A DNA stretch of 64,000 nt. Origin: Clostridiaceae bacterium. Lineage in GTDB: Bacteria > Bacillota > Clostridia > Saccharofermentanales > Saccharofermentanaceae. Shown in pieces: positions 34,945 to 43,267 of this stretch (its first letter is position 1; each line of letters starts with the position of its first letter). The translations under genes and the position numbers were made by a program. The stretch covers positions 36,849 through 100,848 of the forward strand of contig JAAYBI010000049.1 in NCBI GenBank assembly GCA_012718915.1. The letters are read 5' to 3'. The notes below the pieces were generated by a model. It was not told where the DNA came from. It searched no databases and was given only the letters and a program-made list of their open reading frames with translations.

Positions 34945-36549
34945 ATGGATAGAAAAACCGAAATAAACCGCAGAAGAACTTTTGCAATTATATCTCACCC
35001 TGATGCCGGCAAAACAACTATGACGGAAAAGTTATTGTTATACGGCGGTGCGATTCATTCCGCGGGATCGGTCAAAGCCAGGAAAGCTTCTAAACACGCG
35101 ACTTCCGACTGGATGGACATTGAAAAACAGAGAGGTATTTCGGTCACCTCTTCAGTCATGCAATTTGAATACGATGATTTTTGTATCAATATATTGGATA
35201 CCCCCGGCCATCAGGACTTTTCAGAGGACACTTACCGTACGCTATGTGCGGCTGACGCTGCTGTTATGTTGCTTGACGCAGCAAAGGGAGTCGAGCCGCA
35301 AACGATTAAGCTATTTGCCGTCTGCCGGTTGCGCGGCATCCCGATTTTTACTTTTGTCAACAAAATGGATCGCGCAGCTTTAAGCCCTTTTGATCTGATG
35401 GACGAACTTGAGAAAGTACTCGGAATACGATCGACGCCAATGAACTGGCCAATTGGAACAGATGGTGATTTTAAAGGCGTCTACGACCGCCATGCAGAAC
35501 AAGTCATTTTTTATGATCCGAGCATCAAAGATCATGGCGCCTCGAAGGCAAAGATGTTGCAGGCGTCTGTAAATGATCCGGAGCTGGCAAGCGCCATCGG
35601 CCAGAATTATTTCGATGACCTCAACAATGATATTGAGCTGCTCGATTTGGCAGGAGACCCGTTTGATGTCGACAAAATTTTATCAGGCAAATTAACTCCG
35701 GTCTATTTTGGATCTGCCATCACCAATTTTGGCGTCGAGCCTTTTCTAAAATCATTTTTGGAAATTGCGCCTCCGCCACTTTCAAGGCAGTCCACAATCG
35801 GCGAGATAACACCGGATTCCGATTATTTTTCCGGTTTTATCTTCAAAGTTCAAGCGAACATGGATCCCAACCACCGTGACCGAATGGCATTTTTGAGGAT
35901 TTGCTCGGGAGAATATGAGAAAAACATGTCTGTCAAACACTCGCGTTTGGGCAAAAGAATTACCTTGGCACAGCCACAACAATTTATGGCTCAAGACCGA
36001 AACGTTGTGGAATCAGCTTATGCCGGAGACATTATCGGCATTTTCGATCCCGGACATTTTCGTATCGGCGATACACTATCGACGTTTTCCGAAGATTTCA
36101 AATTTGAAAGTATTCCCGTATTTCCGCCGGAACATTTTGCTCGGGTTATGCCCAAAGACTCCATGAAACGCAAACAATTTCTCAAGGGCATAGAGCAATT
36201 ATCCGAAGAAGGCGCCGTCCAGCTCTACAAACAACCTGACATCGGTACTGAGACTTATATTATGGGTGTCGTCGGCGTCTTACAGTTCGAAGTACTCGAA
36301 CATCGATTATTGAACGAATATGGCGTTGTCATCATTCGACAAAACCTCAATTACCGCCACGCGCGTTGGGCGGAATCCAAAGATCCGACTCAACCGCTTG
36401 ACCCTAAAAAGCTAACGCTGACGTCAACATCCATGGTTGTAGTAGATCGTGATGATTCTCCGGTTATTCTCTTCGAGTCCGACTGGGCAATTCATTGGGT
36501 ACTCGATCGCAACCCGAATCTTCGCTTTGAAGAGATCCACGAGAGGTAA
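34945..36549 (+). CDS. prfC: Peptide chain release factor 3
   Basis: Translational GTPase that recycles class I release factors; 534 residues. GTPase motifs: G1 SHPDAGKTTMTEKLL near 17, switch region RGISVTSSVM, G3 DTPGHQDF near 88, G4 NKMD near 140, and the RF3-type domain II and III sequences (SGFIFKVQANMDPNHRDR, VVGVLQFEVLEHRL). These distinguish it from EF-G and TetM. AGAGGTAAAG precedes the ATG. Divergent from the NYN gene. Confidence 0.95.
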   Translation: MDRKTEINRRRTFAIISHPDAGKTTMTEKLLLYGGAIHSAGSVKARKASKHATSDWMDIEKQRGISVTSSVMQFEYDDFCINILDTPGHQDFSEDTYRTLCAADAAVMLLDAAKGVEPQTIKLFAVCRLRGIPIFTFVNKMDRAALSPFDLMDELEKVLGIRSTPMNWPIGTDGDFKGVYDRHAEQVIFYDPSIKDHGASKAKMLQASVNDPELASAIGQNYFDDLNNDIELLDLAGDPFDVDKILSGKLTPVYFGSAITNFGVEPFLKSFLEIAPPPLSRQSTIGEITPDSDYFSGFIFKVQANMDPNHRDRMAFLRICSGEYEKNMSVKHSRLGKRITLAQPQQFMAQDRNVVESAYAGDIIGIFDPGHFRIGDTLSTFSEDFKFESIPVFPPEHFARVMPKDSMKRKQFLKGIEQLSEEGAVQLYKQPDIGTETYIMGVVGVLQFEVLEHRLLNEYGVVIIRQNLNYRHARWAESKDPTQPLDPKKLTLTSTSMVVVDRDDSPVILFESDWAIHWVLDRNPNLRFEEIHER

Positions 36550-36654
36550 GTGGTATTATTTCGCAAAATATTATTACTATTGATAGATATAAGATAATTA
36601 AACTTATTTGGTAAACACTTATACATATTTTTGCAAAACATTCTTGCTAAACTA

Positions 36655-36700
36655 AAGATGCCTCTGAATACCATCCAACACATATAGTGGGAGGTATCTT
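36655..36700 (+). promoter_or_regulatory. Leader hairpin sequestering the ribosome site of the lone padR
   Basis: AAGATGCCTC (36655-36664) pairs with GAGGTATCTT (36691-36700), ten pairs with one G-U, across a 26-base loop. The right arm contains the GGGAGG ribosome site of the gene starting at 36702. An alternative pairing ATACC/GGTAT within the loop could open it. This suggests translational control, or simply an mRNA fold that lowers expression. Confidence 0.5.
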
Positions 36701-36701
36701 T

Positions 36702-37067
36702 ATGAATCAGACAAATCCAAAAAGCGGCACAGCCGAAGGTATGAAAGACAATTTCAAAAAAGCAACTGTCGAAATGCTCATTTTGCATCTGTTGTCTCAG
36801 AAGACCATGTACGTGTACCAAATGATCCAGGACATCGAGAGTCTCAGCAAAGGCCAGTACAAGGTAGCAACTCTATACCCTGCCATTTATCGCCTGCAGA
36901 AATTCGGATATATCGAAGAACATGATAAAAAAGTCTCTGAAGATAATCGCCTACGTCGATATTACCGAATCACTGATGACGGATTGGCCTATTTTAAGGC
37001 GCTTAAGGACGATTACACTCAACTTAACAAAGGCGTGCAGAGCATACTTAAGAGTCACCCAGAATAA
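36702..37067 (+). CDS. PadR-family transcriptional regulator (lone)
   Basis: Winged-helix regulator of 121 residues from the ATG at 36702 (GGGAGG site at 36690-36695). The family pattern is present: KATVEMLILHLLSQKTMYVYQMIQDI, then VATLYPAIYRLQKFGYIEE with a LY-x4-RL motif, and YYRITDDGLAYF in the wing, then a short dimerisation helix. Unlike the PadR at 29.5 kb it has no HAAS or membrane gene beside it. It overlaps the convergent thrC by 20 bases. Target not evident. Confidence 0.92.
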   Translation: MNQTNPKSGTAEGMKDNFKKATVEMLILHLLSQKTMYVYQMIQDIESLSKGQYKVATLYPAIYRLQKFGYIEEHDKKVSEDNRLRRYYRITDDGLAYFKALKDDYTQLNKGVQSILKSHPE

Positions 37068-38559
37068 TCGAAATCACCGCGGACCTCATTTGATCTTTCG
37101 CGACCGTTTTGTCATGCAAAACCGGTTTTGAAGACAAGTTTGAGATACTCTCGGGAATTGGCATGCCGCTTTCTTCACTGAGTTCTCTCATCAACACATC
37201 TTGAGATCTGCCTTTGCTGTAACCTGCGCCAAACAGGGCATCGCTTACCGATGCAGCGAATTTATAAGGACTCGCGGTCGAGACAAATACGGTCTTCGTC
37301 TCATCTCCTGATCTCTGATAATATCTGCTATAGACATTGAAACCGACTGCGGTGTGTGTATCGACCACATGATCACACCGATCATATACATCGCGGATTG
37401 TTTTGTTGATACCGATTTCATCTGCAAATCCACCGACAAAAGCACTTTGAAGAATTCGAAGCGTCTGGCTGTCCACGGCATATTTGCCGGTCTCTGATAA
37501 ATCTTTCATCCAACCGTTCAACCGCTCAGACTGACCGCCTGACACCTCAAACAATAATCGTTCAAGGTTCGATGATATTAATATATCCATCGAGGGTGAG
37601 TTAGTCTTGTAAAAAGGTCGATTACGATCGTATGTGCCCGATCTGAAAAAATCGGACAATACTTTATTTTTATTGGAAGCACAAATCAACTTATGAACCG
37701 GAATACCCATCTCCTTGGCAAACCAGGCAGCAAGAATATTTCCGAAATTACCTGTCGGAACCACGAAATTCACTTTTTCGCCGGCTTCGATTGATTCATT
37801 CTTTAAAAGAGCGACATATGAGTATACGTAATACGCAATTTGAGGCACCAAACGTCCCCAGTTAATAGAATTCGCAGACGACAACATAACGCCTTGACTG
37901 TGCAACTGCTGATTCAGCTCATCATCTGAGAAGATTGCTTTCACACCGGTTTGAGCATCATCAAAACAGCCATCAACAGCAACAACGTGAACATTATCGC
38001 CTTCGGTGGTCAGCATTTGCAATTTCTGCGCATCGGATACGCCATCGACCGGATAGAAAACGATAACCTCGGTACCGGGCACATTCTTAAATCCTTCTAA
38101 CGCAGCCTTTCCGGTGTCACCGGATGTCGCTGTAAGAATGACAACCTTTCTGTTCTCGCCTGTCTTTTTAACAGCAGCCGTCATCAGATAAGGCAACAAT
38201 TGCAACGCGACATCCTTAAATGCACAGGTCGGCCCATGCCACAATTCCAAAATGAACTCACGCGGATTATACTTGTTAAGCAAAACAAGTGGTAGCGGGT
38301 CCTCTCCAAACTTATCCTCTGAGTAGGCCAAATCACAGTATTCCCGGAGTTCTTGCATCGAATAATCCGTCAAATACATTGAAATGACCTTTGCTGCTAA
38401 CTGTGGATAGGTCATCGACAGCATCTGGTTGATGTCGTCTTGTGTGAGCACAGGAATCGATTCCGGAACGAAAAGCCCTCCGTCCGGCGCAATACCCATC
38501 TTAATCACTTGTGCAGAATCAAACTTATCCGAATATCCTCGCGTGCTGATGAATTTCAT
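37048..38559 (-). CDS. thrC: Threonine synthase
   Basis: Converts O-phosphohomoserine to threonine using pyridoxal phosphate. The 503-residue protein belongs to the longer (E. coli/yeast-like) subfamily: N-terminal YSDKFDSAQVIKMGIAPDGGLFVPE, PLP lysine K115 in HGPTCAFKDVALQ, phosphate-binding TATSGDTGKAAL and FVVPTGNFGNILA. It follows the TPR membrane protein gene by 12 bases; no other threonine genes are nearby. Confidence 0.95.
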   Translation of the reverse strand: MKFISTRGYSDKFDSAQVIKMGIAPDGGLFVPESIPVLTQDDINQMLSMTYPQLAAKVISMYLTDYSMQELREYCDLAYSEDKFGEDPLPLVLLNKYNPREFILELWHGPTCAFKDVALQLLPYLMTAAVKKTGENRKVVILTATSGDTGKAALEGFKNVPGTEVIVFYPVDGVSDAQKLQMLTTEGDNVHVVAVDGCFDDAQTGVKAIFSDDELNQQLHSQGVMLSSANSINWGRLVPQIAYYVYSYVALLKNESIEAGEKVNFVVPTGNFGNILAAWFAKEMGIPVHKLICASNKNKVLSDFFRSGTYDRNRPFYKTNSPSMDILISSNLERLLFEVSGGQSERLNGWMKDLSETGKYAVDSQTLRILQSAFVGGFADEIGINKTIRDVYDRCDHVVDTHTAVGFNVYSRYYQRSGDETKTVFVSTASPYKFAASVSDALFGAGYSKGRSQDVLMRELSEESGMPIPESISNLSSKPVLHDKTVAKDQMRSAVISIILGDS

Positions 38560-38571
38560 GATATGCCTCCG

Positions 38572-39660
38572 TTATTCAACCACGCTTTGCGCGGTGTTTT
38601 CTGATGATGTGCTTTGTTCAGTATTGTCCGGAACCGTATCTCCGGGCAAAGTATCCGATGCCCCTGAAGTATCAGTGTTGTCTATGCTTGCATCTGACGC
38701 ATCCGTAGTATTTGCTGCTATCGAAGCACCCTCGGACTCAAGTGACTCCGTGATATTCCCGCCCACATTGTCGGCAGTTGCAGTCATGCTCGAAGAGCTT
38801 GAATCGAGATTCGTCTCAACTGCTTTGGTAAAGGCGTCATCATATTGTCGAATAATCTCAGATACTTCCGGATCATTCTTAAATTCTTCAAGTTTGGAAG
38901 TTATAAATATAAGCTTTTCTTCCGCATCTTTGATTTTTGACCTTTCTCTAATATAAGGTAGAATGACGAAAATTGAAAGCAAAACAATCCCTGTCGTCAC
39001 TGCGATGATGGTCGCAATTAAAAGAGTGAAGCGAAGACGCTCCGCAGGCGTCTTTGGAATTGACACATCGATTTCATCATCAGGGATTTCACCGTTTGAA
39101 GACGTGGCTTTCATCAGCAACTCCCGACGTTCCCGATCTGAAGCCAATTTAGCTTTACCGGGGTTACGAGCGGCTTTCATTAAAATCGGAGCCTGCATAT
39201 GATTTCTCGGACGTATTTCGTCATTTCCCTGCACCAAAGGATTGGCATGAGGTATGATCGACGAAATGATGTTTTTGACAGGCTTCTCTTCCGGTTCGGA
39301 AACCTTTTTCTTTATCGCTTCCGCTGCTGAACGATGACAAGAAATTGCTAAATTGTGCATCGCTTCATCCTGAAAGCCGATTGAGAGCGCGTGATCAAAG
39401 GCGGCATAGGCACGCTTAAAATTTTTGTCAACAGCCATGCTAATGCCGTAAAGCAGTGCCGCCTCAGCCCAGTCCGGGTAACGTATCAGTAGCTTTTTAA
39501 GCGTAATTATCGCCATGTCAGAGCTATCGCTTCTGGTATTGGAGAGCGCACGATTAACTTGCGCCAGCAACGATTCCTGCTCCTCTTCACTTAAACTGAA
39601 GCGCCTGATATCTTGCGGTGTCTGCTCGGGAAAAGCCGCAGCAGCGGATAGCCAATTCAT
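38572..39660 (-). CDS. TPR-like single-pass membrane protein with Ser/Thr-rich tail
   Basis: Function not recognised. The 362-residue protein has an N-terminal region (about 25-115) with two or three TPR-like helical repeats (IITLKKLLIRYPDWAEAALLYG, AYAAFDHALSIGFQDEA), a basic linker, one transmembrane helix at about 207-232, a short coiled segment and a C-terminal tail of about 80 residues rich in Ser, Thr, Asp and Ala. That tail is probably extracytoplasmic and disordered. ATG overlaps folC by 4 bases. It could be a scaffold in envelope work, given the surface genes upstream; this is inference. Confidence 0.7.
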   Translation of the reverse strand: MNWLSAAAAFPEQTPQDIRRFSLSEEEQESLLAQVNRALSNTRSDSSDMAIITLKKLLIRYPDWAEAALLYGISMAVDKNFKRAYAAFDHALSIGFQDEAMHNLAISCHRSAAEAIKKKVSEPEEKPVKNIISSIIPHANPLVQGNDEIRPRNHMQAPILMKAARNPGKAKLASDRERRELLMKATSSNGEIPDDEIDVSIPKTPAERLRFTLLIATIIAVTTGIVLLSIFVILPYIRERSKIKDAEEKLIFITSKLEEFKNDPEVSEIIRQYDDAFTKAVETNLDSSSSSMTATADNVGGNITESLESEGASIAANTTDASDASIDNTDTSGASDTLPGDTVPDNTEQSTSSENTAQSVVE

Positions 39661-41105
39661 TTTATGTTCTCCTTAATGTCTGCTATCAATATCGGCCGTA
39701 TCTGACCGACCAGAAAAAGAGAGCCGACACAGATTAGCGGTATCCCCTCTTCGCATGCAACACTGAAAGCCTTATGACACGCATCTTCTGCATAATCATA
39801 TGTACTAATCTTGCCTTGAACATTATACATACTCGAATTATCGTTGTAAAACAATGCTTTGTCCTCGATGTTCTCGCAACAAGCACGCCATTGCGCCTTA
39901 AACTCTTCCGCCTTCAAGGTTCTTTCATTATCTACCGATACCAGATATACGGAATGTATTGGCACTTTGAGATGCCTCATAAATACCTCGATGGTCATGG
40001 CAACATCCTTGTCCCGCATCATGCCCATGATAAAAGACATTGGTTTTGCAAAACTTTTTTCTTTGACATAAATTGAATTCAATGTATCGCACAGGGCCAT
40101 CATTCCTTGTGGATTATGCGCGCCATCGAGCATCACCGGAGGGACATCACAAATGATTTCATTCCGCCCTTTCCATCGCGTATATCGCAACCCGGTTTTA
40201 ATTGCATTGATGTCAACCCAATTTCGTAGCACACTGACAGCAAGCGCTGCGTTTTCTATCTGATGTCCGCCGATCATCTGTATCTCGAAAATATCTGATG
40301 AATCTTTCCATCGAAAAAATTGCCTAAGCCCACCCCGATCGATAATTTCGATATTTTCTCCGGAAAGGACATTTTGAGTCGCGTGCATCTCAATGACTTT
40401 ATTTGTTATAACCTGAAGCACTTTCTGAGATTCTTCTTGATTCAATCGGCCAAGAATTGGATCTAATATGTATACGGAACATCCGGGCTTAATAATCGCC
40501 GCTTTTTCCGCTGCGATTTGATCAATGGTTTCGCCCAATTGTGCCATGTGATCATAGCCTATTGCAGTAATTACTGAACACACAGGCGACGAGATAATAT
40601 TGGTCGCATCCAATCGCCCGCCCAGACCCGTTTCAAGAACAATATAGTCGCATTTCTCACGCATGAAATACAAGAAAGCGACTGCTGTGACAAGCTCAAA
40701 TGCCGTGGGGTGCTCCATTTGGGAAGAAATCATGATATCGACCGCTGAGTGAACCTCTTCGGTCAATTCAAGCAAAGTGTCTGTCGGGATTTCTCCGTAA
40801 CACTCATCCTCAAACGATTTATCAAGTCCCGACATCCCATCCAGAATTCGAATGCGCTCCGAAAAACGCTCTAAAAACGGCGATGTATAAATGCCAACCT
40901 TATATCCCGCAGCCGCTAATACATTAGAAATATAGGAAACCACAGAGCCTTTTCCATTCGTACCGGCTACGTGAATAAACTTCATTCCTTCTTCAGGGTT
41001 ACCAAGAAGTTTCGCTAAAGCCTTCATTCTTTCAAGGCCGAGCTTGATGCCAAAGCGCTCTGCATTTACGAGAAACGGAGGAACATTATTATTTTGAAGC
41101 GCCAA
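39657..41105 (-). CDS. folC: Folylpolyglutamate synthase / dihydrofolate synthase
   Basis: Adds glutamate to folates (and may form dihydrofolate). Start chosen as TTG at 41105, 9 bases after AAGGAGG (41115-41121); the ATG at 41129 lies before the ribosome site. The product is 482 residues, slightly longer than usual. Mur-ligase features: P-loop VAGTNGKGSVVS, TSPFLERFSERI, LETGLGGRLDATN and the DGAHNPQGM motif of the C-terminal domain. The start lies inside the end of the GtrA gene (17-base overlap). Confidence 0.93.
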   Translation of the reverse strand: MALQNNNVPPFLVNAERFGIKLGLERMKALAKLLGNPEEGMKFIHVAGTNGKGSVVSYISNVLAAAGYKVGIYTSPFLERFSERIRILDGMSGLDKSFEDECYGEIPTDTLLELTEEVHSAVDIMISSQMEHPTAFELVTAVAFLYFMREKCDYIVLETGLGGRLDATNIISSPVCSVITAIGYDHMAQLGETIDQIAAEKAAIIKPGCSVYILDPILGRLNQEESQKVLQVITNKVIEMHATQNVLSGENIEIIDRGGLRQFFRWKDSSDIFEIQMIGGHQIENAALAVSVLRNWVDINAIKTGLRYTRWKGRNEIICDVPPVMLDGAHNPQGMMALCDTLNSIYVKEKSFAKPMSFIMGMMRDKDVAMTIEVFMRHLKVPIHSVYLVSVDNERTLKAEEFKAQWRACCENIEDKALFYNDNSSMYNVQGKISTYDYAEDACHKAFSVACEEGIPLICVGSLFLVGQIRPILIADIKENIK

Positions 41106-41664
41106 TCGAATCGGCCTCCTTTGGTGCATCTATCGCTTCACTGCCCGTGTCAGAGACAACGACTTTTTTGAAAATGAATATTTTGCTGAATAAATAATTC
41201 GCTATAACAACACAGACTTGTACTCCTATTTTGATGAGATCAGCCCACGATATGCTAAAACCGTAAAAATTCAGCAGTTCAGTCTGCTTGGGCGTATCTA
41301 AGCCGCGTTCCAAAATGACAACCATGAGCACAGATAAACCGATTTCAAAGACAATAAGAGTGACTATTCTTGCAGAAACGAATGTTATTAATTCACGAAA
41401 CGGATTACCGGAGGACTGAAACACGAAAACCCGATTCACAATGTAAGCAAAAGTCACGGCTACAGCCCAGGAAATGACATTAATACAAACAAATATAGAG
41501 AGGGACATAGCCGGTCCACCGGCTATATAACTCAATAACCGATACGTTATTAAATTCACAAGTGTTGTCAATCCGCCAAAGATAATATAGAGAATAATCT
41601 CTCGAAGACGCGACTTCGCACTTTGAACCGTACTTGAATTAATTCCTTTAGATCTATCTGTCAT
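41089..41664 (-). CDS. GtrA-family membrane protein
   Basis: A 191-residue protein with four transmembrane helices (about 20-40, 47-70, 90-112, 128-150) and the GtrA motif YIIFGGLTTLVNLITYRLL followed by ISWAVAVTFAYIVNRVFVF. GtrA proteins take part in moving polyprenyl-linked sugars across the membrane for wall or surface glycosylation. It lies between the surface-protein genes and folC on the same strand; the glycosyltransferase partner is not in this cluster. Confidence 0.88.
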   Translation of the reverse strand: MTDRSKGINSSTVQSAKSRLREIILYIIFGGLTTLVNLITYRLLSYIAGGPAMSLSIFVCINVISWAVAVTFAYIVNRVFVFQSSGNPFRELITFVSARIVTLIVFEIGLSVLMVVILERGLDTPKQTELLNFYGFSISWADLIKIGVQVCVVIANYLFSKIFIFKKVVVSDTGSEAIDAPKEADSIGASK

Positions 41665-41709
41665 AAATGAATCCTCAATGACTCCTCGGACTTGATATGC
41701 AATATTTTC

Positions 41710-43200
41710 TTAGACACGCCGAACTCTTGGCGTTACGATGGTTCGCCTTTTTCGAAGTTGATAAATAATTATTGCGATGGTCGATGCTTCTACAACCGCG
41801 ATGCAGAAAAAAATGACGAATAAAATTAAATATACACTTGTAGGTGGTTCAGGATGTTCTATATAGGGATATATCTCATTGGTCTGTGCGTCAACAACAT
41901 AGAATCGCTTGGCACCGTCATCGTCAGACAAATAGAGAATTCTTGTCTTGCCATCTTTAGATTCATAGCCTTCGACACTTCTTCCGCTGAAAATAAAACT
42001 AATCGGTTCGAATCCACCGGGAATTTTACTTGAATCGGTCACCGGTTGAATCGAAAATAGCACCGAGGCTCTGAAAAATGATTTTTGAGGATCAAACTCT
42101 ATCAATGTGCCTGTCGTCGGTGAATATGCGAATAATCCTGCTTCTCCTTCCGGATTTTGCAGATATAACAGTACTTCTTTAAGACCCTCCATAGAATATG
42201 CCGGAAGATCGTATTTGCCGATTCGAATGGTGTCCGGGTAAAACTCTAACGGAACAATGAGAGTATCCGGGATATCTATGAACATAAAGGTACGACCTTC
42301 AGGATCAGTAATAGATGCTCCCGAAGGAATGTAACTTTCTTCTCTAACCACAGAAATCCGATATTCTTGGGTTGATACAACATTTTGCGCAACCACTGTA
42401 ATCCTTATTTGATTCTCGCCAACCACCAGGTTATTTTGGCCGCTGATGATGACTTGAGACTTAATGTCAAGCGGAGTTGCAGACACAACAACGTTTGAAA
42501 TGCTTCTCGGCACAGAAACCCGATAATCATATATTGTCGGTGAAAACGCCGGTTCTATTTGTCCTGCATCCAAAGAAAGCGAGGCAAGAGAAGCATCTGA
42601 AGAGCCGGGAGTGTCAACCGATACAGCGGCAAAACTGCCCAGCACAGAATTGACAGGCTGCTCGGAACTATCTTTAAATCCGGAAGAATTGCTAAGCCAG
42701 AACCTTGTCTCGGATTTTGCGGCATCCAGCACGACGAAATTCAGCGTGCAAATCAAAACCGAATCCGAACTCAGCATGGAAGGATCTGCAGGCGGCTCGA
42801 CCGGTTGACCTTGTTCGTCGGTGGTTGGTATCAGTTTATTGGCTTGAATCTGTGCTTCGACATCGACATCCGTACCGGAAATGACTACAACCCCTGATGT
42901 TTCGCTGCTTACCACCGAAAAAGTAGACGGCAAAGAGGAAGACACAGTCATCCCGGTGTAGGAGACGCTACCGGTATCGAATTGAACCTCTATGGGGCCA
43001 AATCGTGTCAGTCGAGGAAAATGATTAAACGTCACACTAATCGCGATTGAATCTCCGGGTTTCACCTGAGAAGCGGAAGACGATAGATTGATGGTTACCG
43101 ATTCGTCCGCACTGACTCTGTTATGAATCGGTGATACGAGAATAGAAACGACACAAGCCAACAGCACTATACAAATATGTATTCGACGTTTTTTGCTCAT
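41710..43200 (-). CDS. Membrane-anchored surface protein with cohesin and cadherin-like domains
   Basis: Start is ATG at 43200 with GAGAGGAG upstream; 496 residues. Signal peptide about 5-31. Residues about 35-195 resemble a cohesin-type domain (VKPGDSIAISVTFNHF ... GPIEVQFDTGSVSYTGM ... VLICTLNFVVLDAAKSET). Residues about 205-285 fit a cadherin-like beta-sandwich (LASLSLDAGQIEPAFSPTIYDYRVSVP ... STQEYRISVVRE). A further globular part (290-450) is not recognised. A C-terminal transmembrane helix at about 456-480 with a basic tail anchors it. It lies 67 bases after the glucosaminidase gene, so the two probably act together at the wall. No dockerin is seen in the window. Confidence 0.8.
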   Translation of the reverse strand: MSKKRRIHICIVLLACVVSILVSPIHNRVSADESVTINLSSSASQVKPGDSIAISVTFNHFPRLTRFGPIEVQFDTGSVSYTGMTVSSSLPSTFSVVSSETSGVVVISGTDVDVEAQIQANKLIPTTDEQGQPVEPPADPSMLSSDSVLICTLNFVVLDAAKSETRFWLSNSSGFKDSSEQPVNSVLGSFAAVSVDTPGSSDASLASLSLDAGQIEPAFSPTIYDYRVSVPRSISNVVVSATPLDIKSQVIISGQNNLVVGENQIRITVVAQNVVSTQEYRISVVREESYIPSGASITDPEGRTFMFIDIPDTLIVPLEFYPDTIRIGKYDLPAYSMEGLKEVLLYLQNPEGEAGLFAYSPTTGTLIEFDPQKSFFRASVLFSIQPVTDSSKIPGGFEPISFIFSGRSVEGYESKDGKTRILYLSDDDGAKRFYVVDAQTNEIYPYIEHPEPPTSVYLILFVIFFCIAVVEASTIAIIIYQLRKRRTIVTPRVRRV

Positions 43201-43267
43201 GCTAACTCCTCTCAGAATCCGATTCACCAAACAATTATACACGTCAATACGCGATATTTTCAATTCA

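Noticed and set aside
41106..41129. ATG start of folC at 41129
   Set aside because: It precedes the AAGGAGG site; the TTG at 41105 is correctly spaced.
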